A stretch of 64,000 bases of DNA from an uncultured Alphaproteobacteria bacterium (GTDB lineage: Bacteria > Pseudomonadota > Alphaproteobacteria > Rhodobacterales > Rhodobacteraceae), in assembly GCA_902599445.1 (NCBI GenBank), contig CACKFK010000007.1, forward strand, positions 1 through 64,000, given 5' to 3'. Every line of letters starts with the position of its first letter. Positions within the stretch are counted from its first letter, which is position 1. The notes below the pieces were generated by a model that was not told the origin of the DNA, did not search any database, and saw only the letters and a program-made list of their open reading frames with translations. The translations under genes were made by a program, and so were the position numbers. Of this stretch, positions 11,474 to 21,972 are shown one piece after another.

Positions 11474-12292
11474 ATGATACTATCTTCTGGAAAAAAAACC
11501 TTGGAATACGAAAATATAGGGTCCGGACCACCAATTGTCCTAATACATTCGACGGCAAGTTCACTAAAACAATGGAAGTTTCTGATTGAAGCGCTGAAGG
11601 ATCAGTATACCCTTTTAGCTGTCAATTTGTTTGGATATGGTCAGTCCTCTAAATGGGCAGCAAACGATGGTCCTCAATCCCTTCTAGATCAGGTCAACTT
11701 ATTCAAGCCTTTACTTGATAGGTTTACTGAACCTATTTCTTTTATTGGTCACTCATTTGGAGGATCGGTAGCTATGCGAGCTGCTCTCAAATATCATGAT
11801 CAACTGAAAACCCTTATACTACTTGAACCAAATCCTTTTTTTTTGTTCAGCCAATTAAAGCAACCCATAGCATATAGTGAATCTAGAAAATTTGGTGATT
11901 TGTTGAAATTACATAAAGAAAAAGAAGATTGGGAAGGTTTTTCAAAAATATTCTTAAGTTTCTGGATTGGAGATCATGCCTGGCAAGCCATGAGTATAAA
12001 ACAGCAAAAGGCATTTTTAGGTGTGATTCCAAATATCTACCACGAAGCAGAGGCTATTTTTTCTGAACAAATGAAAATTGAAGATTTTTTTAATATTCAA
12101 GAAAAAATATTATTAATTTCGACAAAGGATACCAATCTAGTATCTAAAGAAATTGCAAGGCTTCTGGCGACGGAACTACCCGAATTAACAGAAGTACAAT
12201 TGCCTAAAGGAGGCCATATGGCCCCCGTCAATTCTCCAGAAGTAGTTAATCCAATCATTTGTGATTATTTGTCACAAATAGCTTTAAACTAA
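11474..12292 (+). CDS. Alpha/beta hydrolase
   Basis: VLIHSTASS, GHSFGGSVA nucleophile elbow, KGGHMAPV. Confidence 0.9.
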   Translation: MILSSGKKTLEYENIGSGPPIVLIHSTASSLKQWKFLIEALKDQYTLLAVNLFGYGQSSKWAANDGPQSLLDQVNLFKPLLDRFTEPISFIGHSFGGSVAMRAALKYHDQLKTLILLEPNPFFLFSQLKQPIAYSESRKFGDLLKLHKEKEDWEGFSKIFLSFWIGDHAWQAMSIKQQKAFLGVIPNIYHEAEAIFSEQMKIEDFFNIQEKILLISTKDTNLVSKEIARLLATELPELTEVQLPKGGHMAPVNSPEVVNPIICDYLSQIALN

Positions 12293-12307
12293 CAGAAGGG
12301 TAGGAGA

Positions 12308-13072
12308 ATGAAGAAAGAATTATTTATTACAGGAGCTGGTGTAAGTGCAGAAAGTGGTATTCCTACCTTTAGAGGCGATGATGGGTTGTGGACTGTAGGG
12401 AGCAGAAATTACACGCCCCAGGAAATGGCTACTAGATCAATGTACAAGAATAATCCTGCTGAATTTCTTTCATGGTACTTTAAAAGGTTTGCAAGTTTAC
12501 TAGAGGTGAAACCCAACCGTGCTCATTTCTGGCTGTCTGATAAACTCTTGATCACTCAAAATATAGATGGGTTAGATGGTAGAGCCGGTAATCCCAACTA
12601 TATCCCAATACATGGCAGGTTAGATAAATTAGTAGTTTATGATAACCAAGACAGAATTCAAAAACCCTTTGATGCATCATGGAAGGATATAATAGAACAC
12701 CCAGGAAATGTTGATGAACCTTCCCTCAGAAAGGCTCTTTTAAAAAAGTGTAATATTTCAAAAAATGCCAGCGATGGTGCATTCACACCAAAAAAAGGTG
12801 TATCATTAAAACCTTTCGTGCTGCTCTTTGATGAATATTACAATGACAACTACCGTATAAATGAAGCAATGCATTGGATGGAAGTTGCTAAAAAAATGGT
12901 TTTTATTGGAACATCATTTAGTGTCAATATAACAAATATAGCCTTAGAAATTGCTATGACTAATCGAATTCCTATTGAAATCGTTGATCCAAAACCGATT
13001 AAGATTAACTATCCAAACGTAAAGTACCATGAATTAACGGCTGTAGAATACAGCCAATACAGGTCTAATTAG
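12308..13072 (+). CDS. Sir2-family NAD-dependent deacylase-like protein lacking the Cys4 zinc module
   Basis: GAGVSAESGIPTFRGDDGLW, TQNIDGLDGRAG, IHG, LKPFVLLFDE; only one Cys in the zinc-module interval. Confidence 0.85.
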   Translation: MKKELFITGAGVSAESGIPTFRGDDGLWTVGSRNYTPQEMATRSMYKNNPAEFLSWYFKRFASLLEVKPNRAHFWLSDKLLITQNIDGLDGRAGNPNYIPIHGRLDKLVVYDNQDRIQKPFDASWKDIIEHPGNVDEPSLRKALLKKCNISKNASDGAFTPKKGVSLKPFVLLFDEYYNDNYRINEAMHWMEVAKKMVFIGTSFSVNITNIALEIAMTNRIPIEIVDPKPIKINYPNVKYHELTAVEYSQYRSN

Positions 13073-13083
13073 GTAAAATGACA

Positions 13084-13467
13084 TTATAGAACTACATCAT
13101 AGAGGATTATTCCACGATTTGAGAAGTTCTTAACTGTAATCTTTGCTTTTTGATCAAATTTCATTTCAGCTTCTCTAAATAATTTCTGACACTCTATAAA
13201 TGCTTTTTCATCTTTATATTCCCACATATTACCTAACCTAAAAACGCCTTCTTTATTCCAAATTTGGCTGACAGTTTGTCTGATGGCACCAGCTTTTTTA
13301 AATCTAGGTAACATTTCTTGAATAATGGATTGCCATTCTTCTGCCCCAACTTTCATATCACTATTAGTCGTAAAATCTGAAGTAATATAACTCATCAATT
13401 TCGATTCATTCATATAATTTAACTTTCTTGTCAAAACTCTTCTGGTAATAGATCTTAACATAAACAA
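13084..13467 (-). CDS. Small protein, possible ABM-like dimeric barrel
   Basis: 127-aa ORF; fold guess only. Confidence 0.4.
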   Translation of the reverse strand: MFMLRSITRRVLTRKLNYMNESKLMSYITSDFTTNSDMKVGAEEWQSIIQEMLPRFKKAGAIRQTVSQIWNKEGVFRLGNMWEYKDEKAFIECQKLFREAEMKFDQKAKITVKNFSNRGIILYDVVL

Positions 13468-13495
13468 TTAGAAAAACATTCAAAATTTTTTGACC

Positions 13496-14419
13496 TCAAT
13501 CTTGAGTTCCTTTTGCAATAATAATATTTATACCTGCTAAAACGATAGCAATTATTCCGCAAAAGCTTGCAAAGGTAGGAACTGAACCCCAAAAAAGCCA
13601 ACTGAAAAAACCTGCTGAAATTAGATAGGTATATTCATAGATTGCGGCGTAACTTGGTCTTGAAATCTGATATGCCTTGATCATTAAATAAATCGCTAGA
13701 GAGGAGGTGAAACCCAGAAAAATCATTACTGCCCAGAAAAAATAACCTGGATTACTCCAAGGGCTAAAAATGAATGGAGCTTCGATTAGATAAGTTTTTT
13801 CCACTGGATATACGGTGAAGAAAACTGTCAGAAGTAACCCTACGACTCCTATAGAAAATAAAAAAGACAATAAGATAGCTACAGGATCTTCATCTTTTAG
13901 ATATTTGTTGGTGACAATGGCTCCCATAGCGTAACTTGCCCCTGCTAAAACTGGAAAAATATGATAGATTGAGATCTTTGTGTAATCGTTTCCCAAAATT
14001 AGGGACACTCCCAATAATCCCAGAAGAAATGAAAATATCTGTCTTTTGCTAATATTCTCTCTAAAAAGAATGTAAGAAAAAAGAAGTATGAACACCGGCG
14101 AGGTAAAAAGTCCAGCTCCAGCTTCTGCAATTGGCATCATAGGAATTACACCAAAATATAACAGCATAGCTACAACATTAAAAAAAGCTCGAGCAAAAAC
14201 TGCCTTCCAGTTTTTGGGGAAAATCTTAGCTCCACTAAATAAAGCAAAAACTAAAACAATAAAAATAGCACAAAGTGAGCGGGAAAAATGAAATTGCCCC
14301 ACACTCACTTGATCGGAAACGAGTATTGTTAAGTTGTCTGCAAAACCGAAAATTGATAATCCTGAAGTTAACAGAATACCACTTTGTTGTAAGGGAGATA
14401 AGGAGCGAAATAATGTCAT
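13496..14419 (-). CDS. EamA/DMT family transporter
   Basis: Ten hydrophobic helices; EamA-like internal duplication. Confidence 0.85.
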   Translation of the reverse strand: MTLFRSLSPLQQSGILLTSGLSIFGFADNLTILVSDQVSVGQFHFSRSLCAIFIVLVFALFSGAKIFPKNWKAVFARAFFNVVAMLLYFGVIPMMPIAEAGAGLFTSPVFILLFSYILFRENISKRQIFSFLLGLLGVSLILGNDYTKISIYHIFPVLAGASYAMGAIVTNKYLKDEDPVAILLSFLFSIGVVGLLLTVFFTVYPVEKTYLIEAPFIFSPWSNPGYFFWAVMIFLGFTSSLAIYLMIKAYQISRPSYAAIYEYTYLISAGFFSWLFWGSVPTFASFCGIIAIVLAGINIIIAKGTQD

Positions 14420-14632
14420 ATGATTAAGTAGGTTTCTACTGAAAGGTTTTTTTTCATAAGTCTGGATTATCTCGAATGTCGCTCGTTACAGTAAATTGTA
14501 TTATTGCATAATTTAAGTGAGTACATAAAAATCCTTGTAAAGCCAAGAATTGACATCTTTTTCTAGACATTGAGCTTTTTTTATTAAAAAATGTTAAAGA
14601 AGGCTCTCTTCTAGATTTAAGTTTCAAAGTCC

Positions 14633-16648
14633 TTATGTAAAAGCTTCTAAGTTCCTACTTTTAATTAAAGCTTTAATTGATGGGAGCTTCCCCCTGAATG
14701 CTTTGTATAGCCTTTCAGGCTCTTCAGAACCTCCCCGAGCTAGGATGTTCTTCTCAAACCTCTCCGCAACTATTGGGTTAAAAATATTTCCCGATTCTTC
14801 GAATGCCAAAAAAGCATCTTCGTCCATCATTTCAGACCAGATATAACTATAATAGGCAGAGGCATACCCGTCTCCACTAAAAATGTGAGCAAAATGCTCT
14901 ACATTGTGTCTTGGTAAAATGGCATGGTGTAAGCCAATTTTTTTTAGAACTTCTTTTTGTTTTTTTAACGGATCAACACACAAGTTGTCAGAATGCATTT
15001 CAATATCAACTAAAGCAGAAGACAAATATTCTGCGGTATCAAAGCCAGAATTAAATGATTTACTAGACACCAAGTTATTTATTAACTCTTTTGGAATGGG
15101 GCTTTCATTGTCTACGTTGATAGCATAGTTACTTAAAATCTCTTCGCTATCTAACCAATGTTCAAACCACTGACTTGGTAATTCTACAAAATCTCTAGAA
15201 ACAGAAGTGCCAGATATCATCTCAAATTCTACATTTGATAATAGCTGATGAAGAGCATGACCAAATTCATGAAATAATGTTTTGGCTTCATCATATGATA
15301 AAAGACAAGGAAAACCTTGCCGGGGTTTGGTAAAATTGCAAACATTAACGACTATTGGACTTACTCTAAGGCCATTTATCATGCTTTGATTTCTTAGAGT
15401 AGAGCACCAGGCTCCAGATCTCTTGCCATTCCTTGCAAAATAATCCCCAATGAACAAACCCAAATGAGTACCATTCCTTTCAATTGAAAAAATCTTGCAA
15501 TCTGGATGATAAGAATGCAGTAATTTGGGTTTAGCCTCCAAACCAAATAAACGAGCGACAGTATGGAACATTGCATTCATCAAGTTATCTAATTGAAAAA
15601 ATCCCTTGAGGTCCTCTTCACTAAATTTAAATTTTTGGGAGCGTTTTATTTCTGCATAATATCTCCAATCCCACGGTTCTAATTGTCCTTTAAAGCCTTC
15701 TTCATTCAATAACTTAGTTAGCTCTTGTGCCTCATAAGAAATTTTTTTCTGAGTGGCAGTCCATATATTCATTAATAGATCTTTTACTGCTTTAGAATTT
15801 TTAGCCATTTCTGTTTCTAAACGATAATCAGCGTATGTTTCAAAACCCAGCAACTTAGCCATCTCCAATCTAAGCTTGATAGTTTTCACCATAATAGTTG
15901 AGTTATTAGTTTCTTTGCCTGAAAGACCACGGCTTTTCCATGCCCTCAAAACAATTTTTCGTAACCGCCTATTTGATGAAAACTTAAGAAAAGGTATAAT
16001 TAGTGACTCAGTTAAATTCATGCAATAGCCTTTTAATCCCAGTTCAATAGCTTTCCCCTCCAGATCTGAAATGAGAAACTTAGGAAGATCAAAAACGTCT
16101 TCCTCATTTAACTGTAAGAACCATTTCTTTTCATCCTTAAGGATGTTTTGAGAAAATTGAGTTCCTAGGGATGCTAATTCTTTGATTATATTGTGAAATC
16201 TATTTTTTTGATCAATTTTTAAATCAACACCCGATCTTAAAAATAATCGTCTCAAAAGAAATAATACCCGAACCTCTTCAGTGGATAGTCCAAGATCCTG
16301 TCTAATTTTCCAAATGGTTGAAATACGTTGGAACATTTTTTTATTTTGGTATATTTTGGAATAATGGGAAGCGGTTTTAGGAGCTACTTTTATGCGTATT
16401 TTTTCTCTTACATCATTAGAATCTGTAGCGCAAAGCAAATAGAAAATTGAAAGAATTTCCCTCAGTTTATTTCCTGAGTTTAGAAGAGGAATGACAGTAT
16501 TAGAAAAAGTTGCTGAAGTAGTTTGATTACAGATCTCGTTGATTTTTAAATTTTGAATAGACATGGCTGTATTAATGGCCCCTTCAAAATGAAGGTCTTT
16601 TATGTCTTTGTATGGTGGTAAAGTTATTCCTTTGTTCCACTCGCTCAA
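14633..16648 (-). CDS. M3 family zinc oligopeptidase
   Basis: HEFGHALHQLLS metalloprotease motif; FSGDGYASAYYSYIWSEMMDEDAF C-terminal block. Confidence 0.92.
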   Translation of the reverse strand: MSEWNKGITLPPYKDIKDLHFEGAINTAMSIQNLKINEICNQTTSATFSNTVIPLLNSGNKLREILSIFYLLCATDSNDVREKIRIKVAPKTASHYSKIYQNKKMFQRISTIWKIRQDLGLSTEEVRVLFLLRRLFLRSGVDLKIDQKNRFHNIIKELASLGTQFSQNILKDEKKWFLQLNEEDVFDLPKFLISDLEGKAIELGLKGYCMNLTESLIIPFLKFSSNRRLRKIVLRAWKSRGLSGKETNNSTIMVKTIKLRLEMAKLLGFETYADYRLETEMAKNSKAVKDLLMNIWTATQKKISYEAQELTKLLNEEGFKGQLEPWDWRYYAEIKRSQKFKFSEEDLKGFFQLDNLMNAMFHTVARLFGLEAKPKLLHSYHPDCKIFSIERNGTHLGLFIGDYFARNGKRSGAWCSTLRNQSMINGLRVSPIVVNVCNFTKPRQGFPCLLSYDEAKTLFHEFGHALHQLLSNVEFEMISGTSVSRDFVELPSQWFEHWLDSEEILSNYAINVDNESPIPKELINNLVSSKSFNSGFDTAEYLSSALVDIEMHSDNLCVDPLKKQKEVLKKIGLHHAILPRHNVEHFAHIFSGDGYASAYYSYIWSEMMDEDAFLAFEESGNIFNPIVAERFEKNILARGGSEEPERLYKAFRGKLPSIKALIKSRNLEAFT

Positions 16649-17072
16649 TAGAGGGTTGTTAATGCTAATCTCCCCGTTAGTTTTTGTTGCAATTTACCTA
16701 AATTAAACCATTTAAGGCAATATTTCATTACCATAATAATCCAAAAAATTTTCATTATGACCAACTCCTAGTCTGTCAACTAACCTTTTAAATTAGGAAG
16801 ATAGATAATAACTGGAGGATTTTCTCTTTAAAATATGCTTTGAAATGGCTTTGAAAGCTTGCTCATTATCGTTATACTATATTTCTCAATATTTGATTTC
16901 GTTCTACAACAAACTAGGTACGTATCACTACTAACTATATTTAGAAATAAATATAGGTGCCTAACAAAAGAAATGATAGGGTTGTATTATGTTGAAACAA
17001 ATGAGAGTCACAACAAATATAATAATAAATATATGATGAATCTTAATAATACATAAAGTCAAGGTAACGCCG

Positions 17073-17420
17073 ATGGTTAATTACGCCTCCAAAATATGTC
17101 AAGCATGCTCGGCAGACGCTACAGCTGCTACCACTCGAGAGATCGAAGAGTTCTTGCGGACTCACCAAGATTGGAATCTATCAACTGAGGTTGATTTCCC
17201 ACAATTGAAACGGGAATATACATTTAGAAACTTTGCAGATGCCCAAAAATTTGCCAATCTAATTGGAGATTTAGCCGAAAAGGAAGGACATCATCCTAGC
17301 ATTTTGTTAGAGTACGGTAAGGTTACAGTACTATGGTGGAGTCATAAAATTAAATCTCTTCATATAAACGACTTTATACTCTCCTCAAAAACTGAAGAAA
17401 TTTATAAATTTAACAACTGA
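17073..17420 (+). CDS. phhB: 4a-hydroxytetrahydrobiopterin dehydratase (PCD)
   Basis: FRNFADAQKFANLIGDLAEKEGHHPSILLEYGKVTVLWWSHK is characteristic of PCD. Confidence 0.9.
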   Translation: MVNYASKICQACSADATAATTREIEEFLRTHQDWNLSTEVDFPQLKREYTFRNFADAQKFANLIGDLAEKEGHHPSILLEYGKVTVLWWSHKIKSLHINDFILSSKTEEIYKFNN

Positions 17421-17439
17421 TGCTGAAACAAGGGCAAAA

Positions 17440-17808
17440 ATGAAACAACAAAATGTTCTCGGGACTGATCTCGAAAGTTGCAGTTTAAATCCAAAAACCG
17501 GTTTTTTTAGAGATGGATGCTGTAATACAAATGATTCTGATATCGGCAGTCACACCGTTTGTGTTCAAGTCACTGAATCGTTCCTAGATTTTTCTAAAGA
17601 AAAAGGAAATGATTTGAGTACTCCCAGACCAGAATATCATTTTGAAGGATTAAAACCAGGTGATAGCTGGTGTTTGTGTGCTGCAAGGTGGCTGGAAGCT
17701 GAATTAGCTGGCTGTGCTCCAAAGGTTAAATTACTTTCTACAAACATAAAAGCTTTGGATATAATAGAACTTCGAAAACTAAAAGCCTATCAAATAGATC
17801 TAAATTAA
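17440..17808 (+). CDS. DUF2237 family protein
   Basis: FRDGCCNTNDSDIGSHTVCVQVTESFLDFSKEKGNDLSTPRPEYHFEGLKPGDSWCLCAARWLEA. Confidence 0.88.
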   Translation: MKQQNVLGTDLESCSLNPKTGFFRDGCCNTNDSDIGSHTVCVQVTESFLDFSKEKGNDLSTPRPEYHFEGLKPGDSWCLCAARWLEAELAGCAPKVKLLSTNIKALDIIELRKLKAYQIDLN

Positions 17809-17909
17809 TAATAACTTGTAATTTTTCCTACCATCAAACCAGAATGATCTGTATCGTGGCTAATTTTATTTGGTAATAGCTTGTTATAAATTACGTAGAT
17901 AATTCTTGT

Positions 17910-18791
17910 ATGTCATCTAATTCCACAAAAGATAAGGTACCTTTAGGAGTTGCAACCTGCATCCTAGAAATATTAACTTTAACGGCCATTGCAACTATCG
18001 TTAGGTACGTTTCTCCAGAGATTAGTGTGACAACCATTCTCTTCTTTAGATACGTTTTTTCCATGCCATTATTGATTGTTATTGGTGTAATTAAGCGTGG
18101 GAAAAGTCTCTTTCAAGTAAATAAAAAGGTAACCCTTGCCGCAAGAACAGTTGTAGGCATAACAGGGCTTTCTTCGTATTTTATTGCTATAGCATTGATT
18201 GGAATAGGGAAGACCATAGCTCTTGGTCAATTAGTAACAATATTTATTACTATGCTTGCTCCGATGATGCTTTCTGAAAAAGTAGGTTTAAGGCGTTGGA
18301 TAGCTGTCACGGCAGGTTTAATTGGCACAATCATTATAATTAACCCTAGTCACAATGGTTGGTTTAACTTTGGAATATTCTGGGGATTAAATTCGGCTTT
18401 TTTTTCAGCACTCTTAAACATTTTCTTACGAAAATTAGGTGATACTGACGAGCCGATAAGTACGGCACTTTGGTATAACACTGCTGGAACAATATTTTTT
18501 TCTAGCCTATTTCTAGTCATGAATGACCCATTGCCAGATCATATCAATGTTTGGTTAATCTTGATATCATGTGGCATATTATCAAGTTTTCAACAATTTT
18601 TGCTAGCATTCAGTCGCTCATTAGCTCCTGCAATTGTGCTAGCACCACTACAATACCTTGCAATACCCATTTCGTTTTCAATAGCCATATACTTTTTTAA
18701 TGAAAGCCTTGGTTGGAATTTTATGCTAGGAACTATTATTGTAATATCTTCAACGTTTTATATAAGCATTAGATCAAGATTTAACTTTTAA
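17910..18791 (+). CDS. EamA/DMT family transporter
   Basis: Ten-helix hydrophobic pattern. Confidence 0.85.
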   Translation: MSSNSTKDKVPLGVATCILEILTLTAIATIVRYVSPEISVTTILFFRYVFSMPLLIVIGVIKRGKSLFQVNKKVTLAARTVVGITGLSSYFIAIALIGIGKTIALGQLVTIFITMLAPMMLSEKVGLRRWIAVTAGLIGTIIIINPSHNGWFNFGIFWGLNSAFFSALLNIFLRKLGDTDEPISTALWYNTAGTIFFSSLFLVMNDPLPDHINVWLILISCGILSSFQQFLLAFSRSLAPAIVLAPLQYLAIPISFSIAIYFFNESLGWNFMLGTIIVISSTFYISIRSRFNF

Positions 18792-18928
18792 ATCCTGCTA
18801 GGTTAATGAGTTTAAAAAGAATTATAATGGCTCTTGCCGTTCTCAATAAGGTAAATAATTTAAGACTATATTCATTGTTGAAACATTAAATTTATAACAA
18901 CTATTCATTTTACATATGGAGCAGATTA

Positions 18929-19564
18929 CTGGCTAATTTCTTAATCTATATTGAGGGACTGTTTCTAGGTTTTTCATTAATAATCGCTATAGGAGCACAA
19001 AATCTATTTGTTTTTCACCAAGGTTTAATTGGAAGACATGTATTTTTAGTTTGTCTGTTTTGTTCATTATCAGATGCTCTTTTAATTTTCCTTGGTTATT
19101 CAGGAATGTTTCTAATCTTAAATGAAAATGAGCATTTGCGGACAATTTTGCTTTTTGCTGGATCTCTGTGGATTTCTATTTATGGAATCATGAAAATTCG
19201 AGAAGGAATTCGGCCCAAAAGTTCTACTTCGTTAAACATGATGGAAAAAACCAGTATGGAGAGAGGGCTATCGAAAACTTTAATTACTGTTGCAGGGATA
19301 ACCTGGTTAAATCCGCACGTATACCTAGATACGGTTTTTCTAATTGGGAGTATCGCCAATACCATTGAGGTAAAAAGACAAATCTTCTTTGTAGTAGGTG
19401 CAATGAGCGCCAGCTTCCTCTTCTTTTTCCTCCTTGGTTATATCGGAAATAAAATTGGAAAGAAGCTAAAGAGTCCTTTAATATGGAAAAAAGTAAATAT
19501 TTTTTTAGGTATCGTTATGTTACTCATTGGCATTCATTTGGGTTTTTCTGGATTAAATACTTAA
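18929..19564 (+). CDS. LysE/ArgO family amino-acid exporter with probable CTG start
   Basis: Conserved LysE N-terminus (FLGFSLIIAIGAQNLFVFHQGLIGRHVFLVCLFCSLSDALLI) lies upstream of the tracked ATG at 19106; no ATG/GTG/TTG between the in-frame stop at 18887-18889 and 19106. Confidence 0.75.
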   Translation: MANFLIYIEGLFLGFSLIIAIGAQNLFVFHQGLIGRHVFLVCLFCSLSDALLIFLGYSGMFLILNENEHLRTILLFAGSLWISIYGIMKIREGIRPKSSTSLNMMEKTSMERGLSKTLITVAGITWLNPHVYLDTVFLIGSIANTIEVKRQIFFVVGAMSASFLFFFLLGYIGNKIGKKLKSPLIWKKVNIFLGIVMLLIGIHLGFSGLNT

Positions 19565-19616
19565 TCATACGGAGTTCGTTTTAGATATGTAAGATGGGTT
19601 TACAATTTAAAATTAA

Positions 19617-20270
19617 CTAAATTTCCAAATTAGGGTCAGATAATCGATAAAAACTCCATACTAATAAGCTGAGTAAAATCCCATTCATAATGTGCCAGAT
19701 AAAATGAGTTCCAATGGGAATAATGTTGCAAAAAGCCTGATCTATTGACCTAAAAATGATAGAAATTAGTAAAAAAAGAGTAGAATAAATCAGTACACGA
19801 CTAAATTGAAAAGATATTTCTCTCAGTAAAAAGGCATAGATTAAGAATAGGATAACAAATGAAATATACCAAGAAGATCCATTTAAATCACCAAAAACCG
19901 CCACCGTTAGAAAGGAAACTACAAAGCTAAATGGCACTAAAAGGATGGCTATAAAAAAAGACAAAAAATATCCCGCATTCAAAAAACATAAATTCACAGC
20001 AAAAATGTATGTGGTGCCAAAAACAATTATGGATAAGACATCTAATAAAGCTCCCAAACTGTTGGCAAAAGTATGGAAAATCAAGGAGGCTATTCCAATA
20101 AAAATTATTTGCATGGAAAGATAAAAACAAAATTTATTCGTTTTTGTTTTGAGCGCAAGCGCCATTCCCAAAATAATAAATGTTAAATTTGTTAACGCAT
20201 TAACTGGTTCGCCCCAAAAACCAGCAAACTGTCTTTCACAGTAATTGTTTAAAGGTTGAAACCAATCCAT
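19617..20270 (-). CDS. Ceramidase-like (CREST superfamily) membrane protein
   Basis: YCERQFAGFWGEPVNALTNLTF, SLIFHT, FIWHIMN. Confidence 0.82.
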   Translation of the reverse strand: MDWFQPLNNYCERQFAGFWGEPVNALTNLTFIILGMALALKTKTNKFCFYLSMQIIFIGIASLIFHTFANSLGALLDVLSIIVFGTTYIFAVNLCFLNAGYFLSFFIAILLVPFSFVVSFLTVAVFGDLNGSSWYISFVILFLIYAFLLREISFQFSRVLIYSTLFLLISIIFRSIDQAFCNIIPIGTHFIWHIMNGILLSLLVWSFYRLSDPNLEI

Positions 20271-20289
20271 TCACAATTGCTCTATTCAA

Positions 20290-20709
20290 CTATTCAAATT
20301 TCTTCTCTGTGCAAAAGGCACTTATTGCTTTCACTCCCACCCCGTCTAGCCTTGAAATATATAAATACCTGCCTTCCTTTTTAAGCCTGGTTTGATTATC
20401 TGTCGCTACCCAATTATAATCATCAGTCTTCTCTAAAAATTCTAAATTTGATGAGCCATAAGCAAAACGATCAGTTAAAATAACAGTTTCTTTTTTTACT
20501 ATGACCTCAAAATTAAATTGATCAAATGAAGTAGTCACAGTTCGCAATACTTGCAAATGCCTCAGGGTGTCACAGGAAAAAGTAGTAGATTTAATTGACT
20601 GTTCTTCTGCGGCAACCAAATTCACTACAAAGAAAAATAGGCATAAAGCAAAAACCTTAATATAAGTCATATGTTCAAATCGATTATTTAATTTTATTTT
20701 CTTGGTCAT
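20290..20709 (-). CDS. Secreted hypothetical protein
   Basis: 139-aa ORF with signal peptide. Confidence 0.5.
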   Translation of the reverse strand: MTKKIKLNNRFEHMTYIKVFALCLFFFVVNLVAAEEQSIKSTTFSCDTLRHLQVLRTVTTSFDQFNFEVIVKKETVILTDRFAYGSSNLEFLEKTDDYNWVATDNQTRLKKEGRYLYISRLDGVGVKAISAFCTEKKFE

Positions 20710-20798
20710 TCATTGCAATATTTAACGACATAAAGATTAATTTTCATAGCCTAAACTGTTAAAACAAATAGCTTCATTTTACAGGATTTATTTAAACC

Positions 20799-21692
20799 AT
20801 GAATAAAAAAACCCGTATCGATTTATTTGGGGCATGTGCTTTAATTTTATTTTCCGTACTTTTAGCTATAAACCATATAGTAATTAAAGTTGTAAATACT
20901 GGTTTAAATCCAGTGTTCTTTGCAGGTGCGAGATCAGTAATTGCATTCTTTTTCTTAATAATATGGATGAGATTATTCAATAAAACTATTGTTTTTAAAA
21001 AGAATTTAATTCTCATCTCATGTTTGGCAGGCTTGGTGTTCGCTCTAGAGTTTCTCTTTTTATTCTTAGCGTTGGACTTTACCAGCGTCTCTCGAAATTC
21101 AATTATTTTTTATTCCATGCCGGTGTGGTTGGCCATCCTAGCTCATTTTTTTGTTCCGAATGAGCGACTAACCATTCTGAAATTATTTGGTTTAATTTGT
21201 GCGTTTACTGGTGTCACACTGTCGTTATCGGTTAGTATGACTGACTTCTCATTTGAGAATGATCTTTTTTTAGGGGATTTTTTTGCTATTTTAGCTGCAT
21301 TCACTTGGGCATTATTAATACTTTTGGCTAAAGGAACTAAGTTTAACCAAGTGAATCCGGAAATGCAGTTAATTTGGATGGTAATGGTTTCAGGTCCAGT
21401 TTTGATCTTGTTCTCCCTAATATTGGGGGATCCAATTCGAGATTTTGAAATGATACATTTTTTGGGACTACTATTTCAATCCGTCATTGTTGTAGCAGGG
21501 GGGTTTTTATTTTGGTTATGGCTTTTGAGCATTTACCCAGCTTCTGGTGTCGCTAGTTTTTCCTTTTTAACGCCTATCTTCACGATTTTTTTCGGCTGGC
21601 TTATTTTGGACGATACTCTAAATACTGTCTTTCTTTTAGCAGCATCTATGGTAGTTTTAGGTTTAATTTTTATTAACAAAACTGATCGCTGA
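20799..21692 (+). CDS. EamA/DMT family transporter
   Basis: Ten-helix hydrophobic pattern; EamA-like repeats. Confidence 0.85.
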   Translation: MNKKTRIDLFGACALILFSVLLAINHIVIKVVNTGLNPVFFAGARSVIAFFFLIIWMRLFNKTIVFKKNLILISCLAGLVFALEFLFLFLALDFTSVSRNSIIFYSMPVWLAILAHFFVPNERLTILKLFGLICAFTGVTLSLSVSMTDFSFENDLFLGDFFAILAAFTWALLILLAKGTKFNQVNPEMQLIWMVMVSGPVLILFSLILGDPIRDFEMIHFLGLLFQSVIVVAGGFLFWLWLLSIYPASGVASFSFLTPIFTIFFGWLILDDTLNTVFLLAASMVVLGLIFINKTDR

Positions 21693-21710
21693 GCGATCCT
21701 TACGTATCAT

Positions 21711-21857
21711 TCAATAGTTTTCAGATACGGTTTCAGTGCAAAAATTGGGATTAGTTTCTAAGCTAGTGCAAAGCATCATTGAGGCATCATTTTTTATCTT
21801 ACTACAACCCTGAGTAATGCTTAAACCAATTATAAGTATAATTAAAATTATTCTCAT
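21711..21857 (-). CDS. 48-aa putative mini-lipoprotein
   Basis: Not in ORF track; my translation MRIILIILIIGLSITQGCSKIKNDASMMLCTSLETNPNFCTETVSENY, lipobox-like ITQGC. Confidence 0.45.
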   Translation of the reverse strand: MRIILIILIIGLSITQGCSKIKNDASMMLCTSLETNPNFCTETVSENY

Positions 21858-21972
21858 ACTTAATATAACTTTTTAAAAAAATAAATGATAACAGGAATTT
21901 TTTTCAAGGGAAGAAAAAAATCTTTCTGTAGCAATTAAAACCACAACATTTAAAGGATTTCCGCGGCAAATA

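Noticed and set aside
16859-17056. 65-aa plus-strand ORF
   Set aside because: Low-complexity AT-rich intergenic sequence; no SD or family signal
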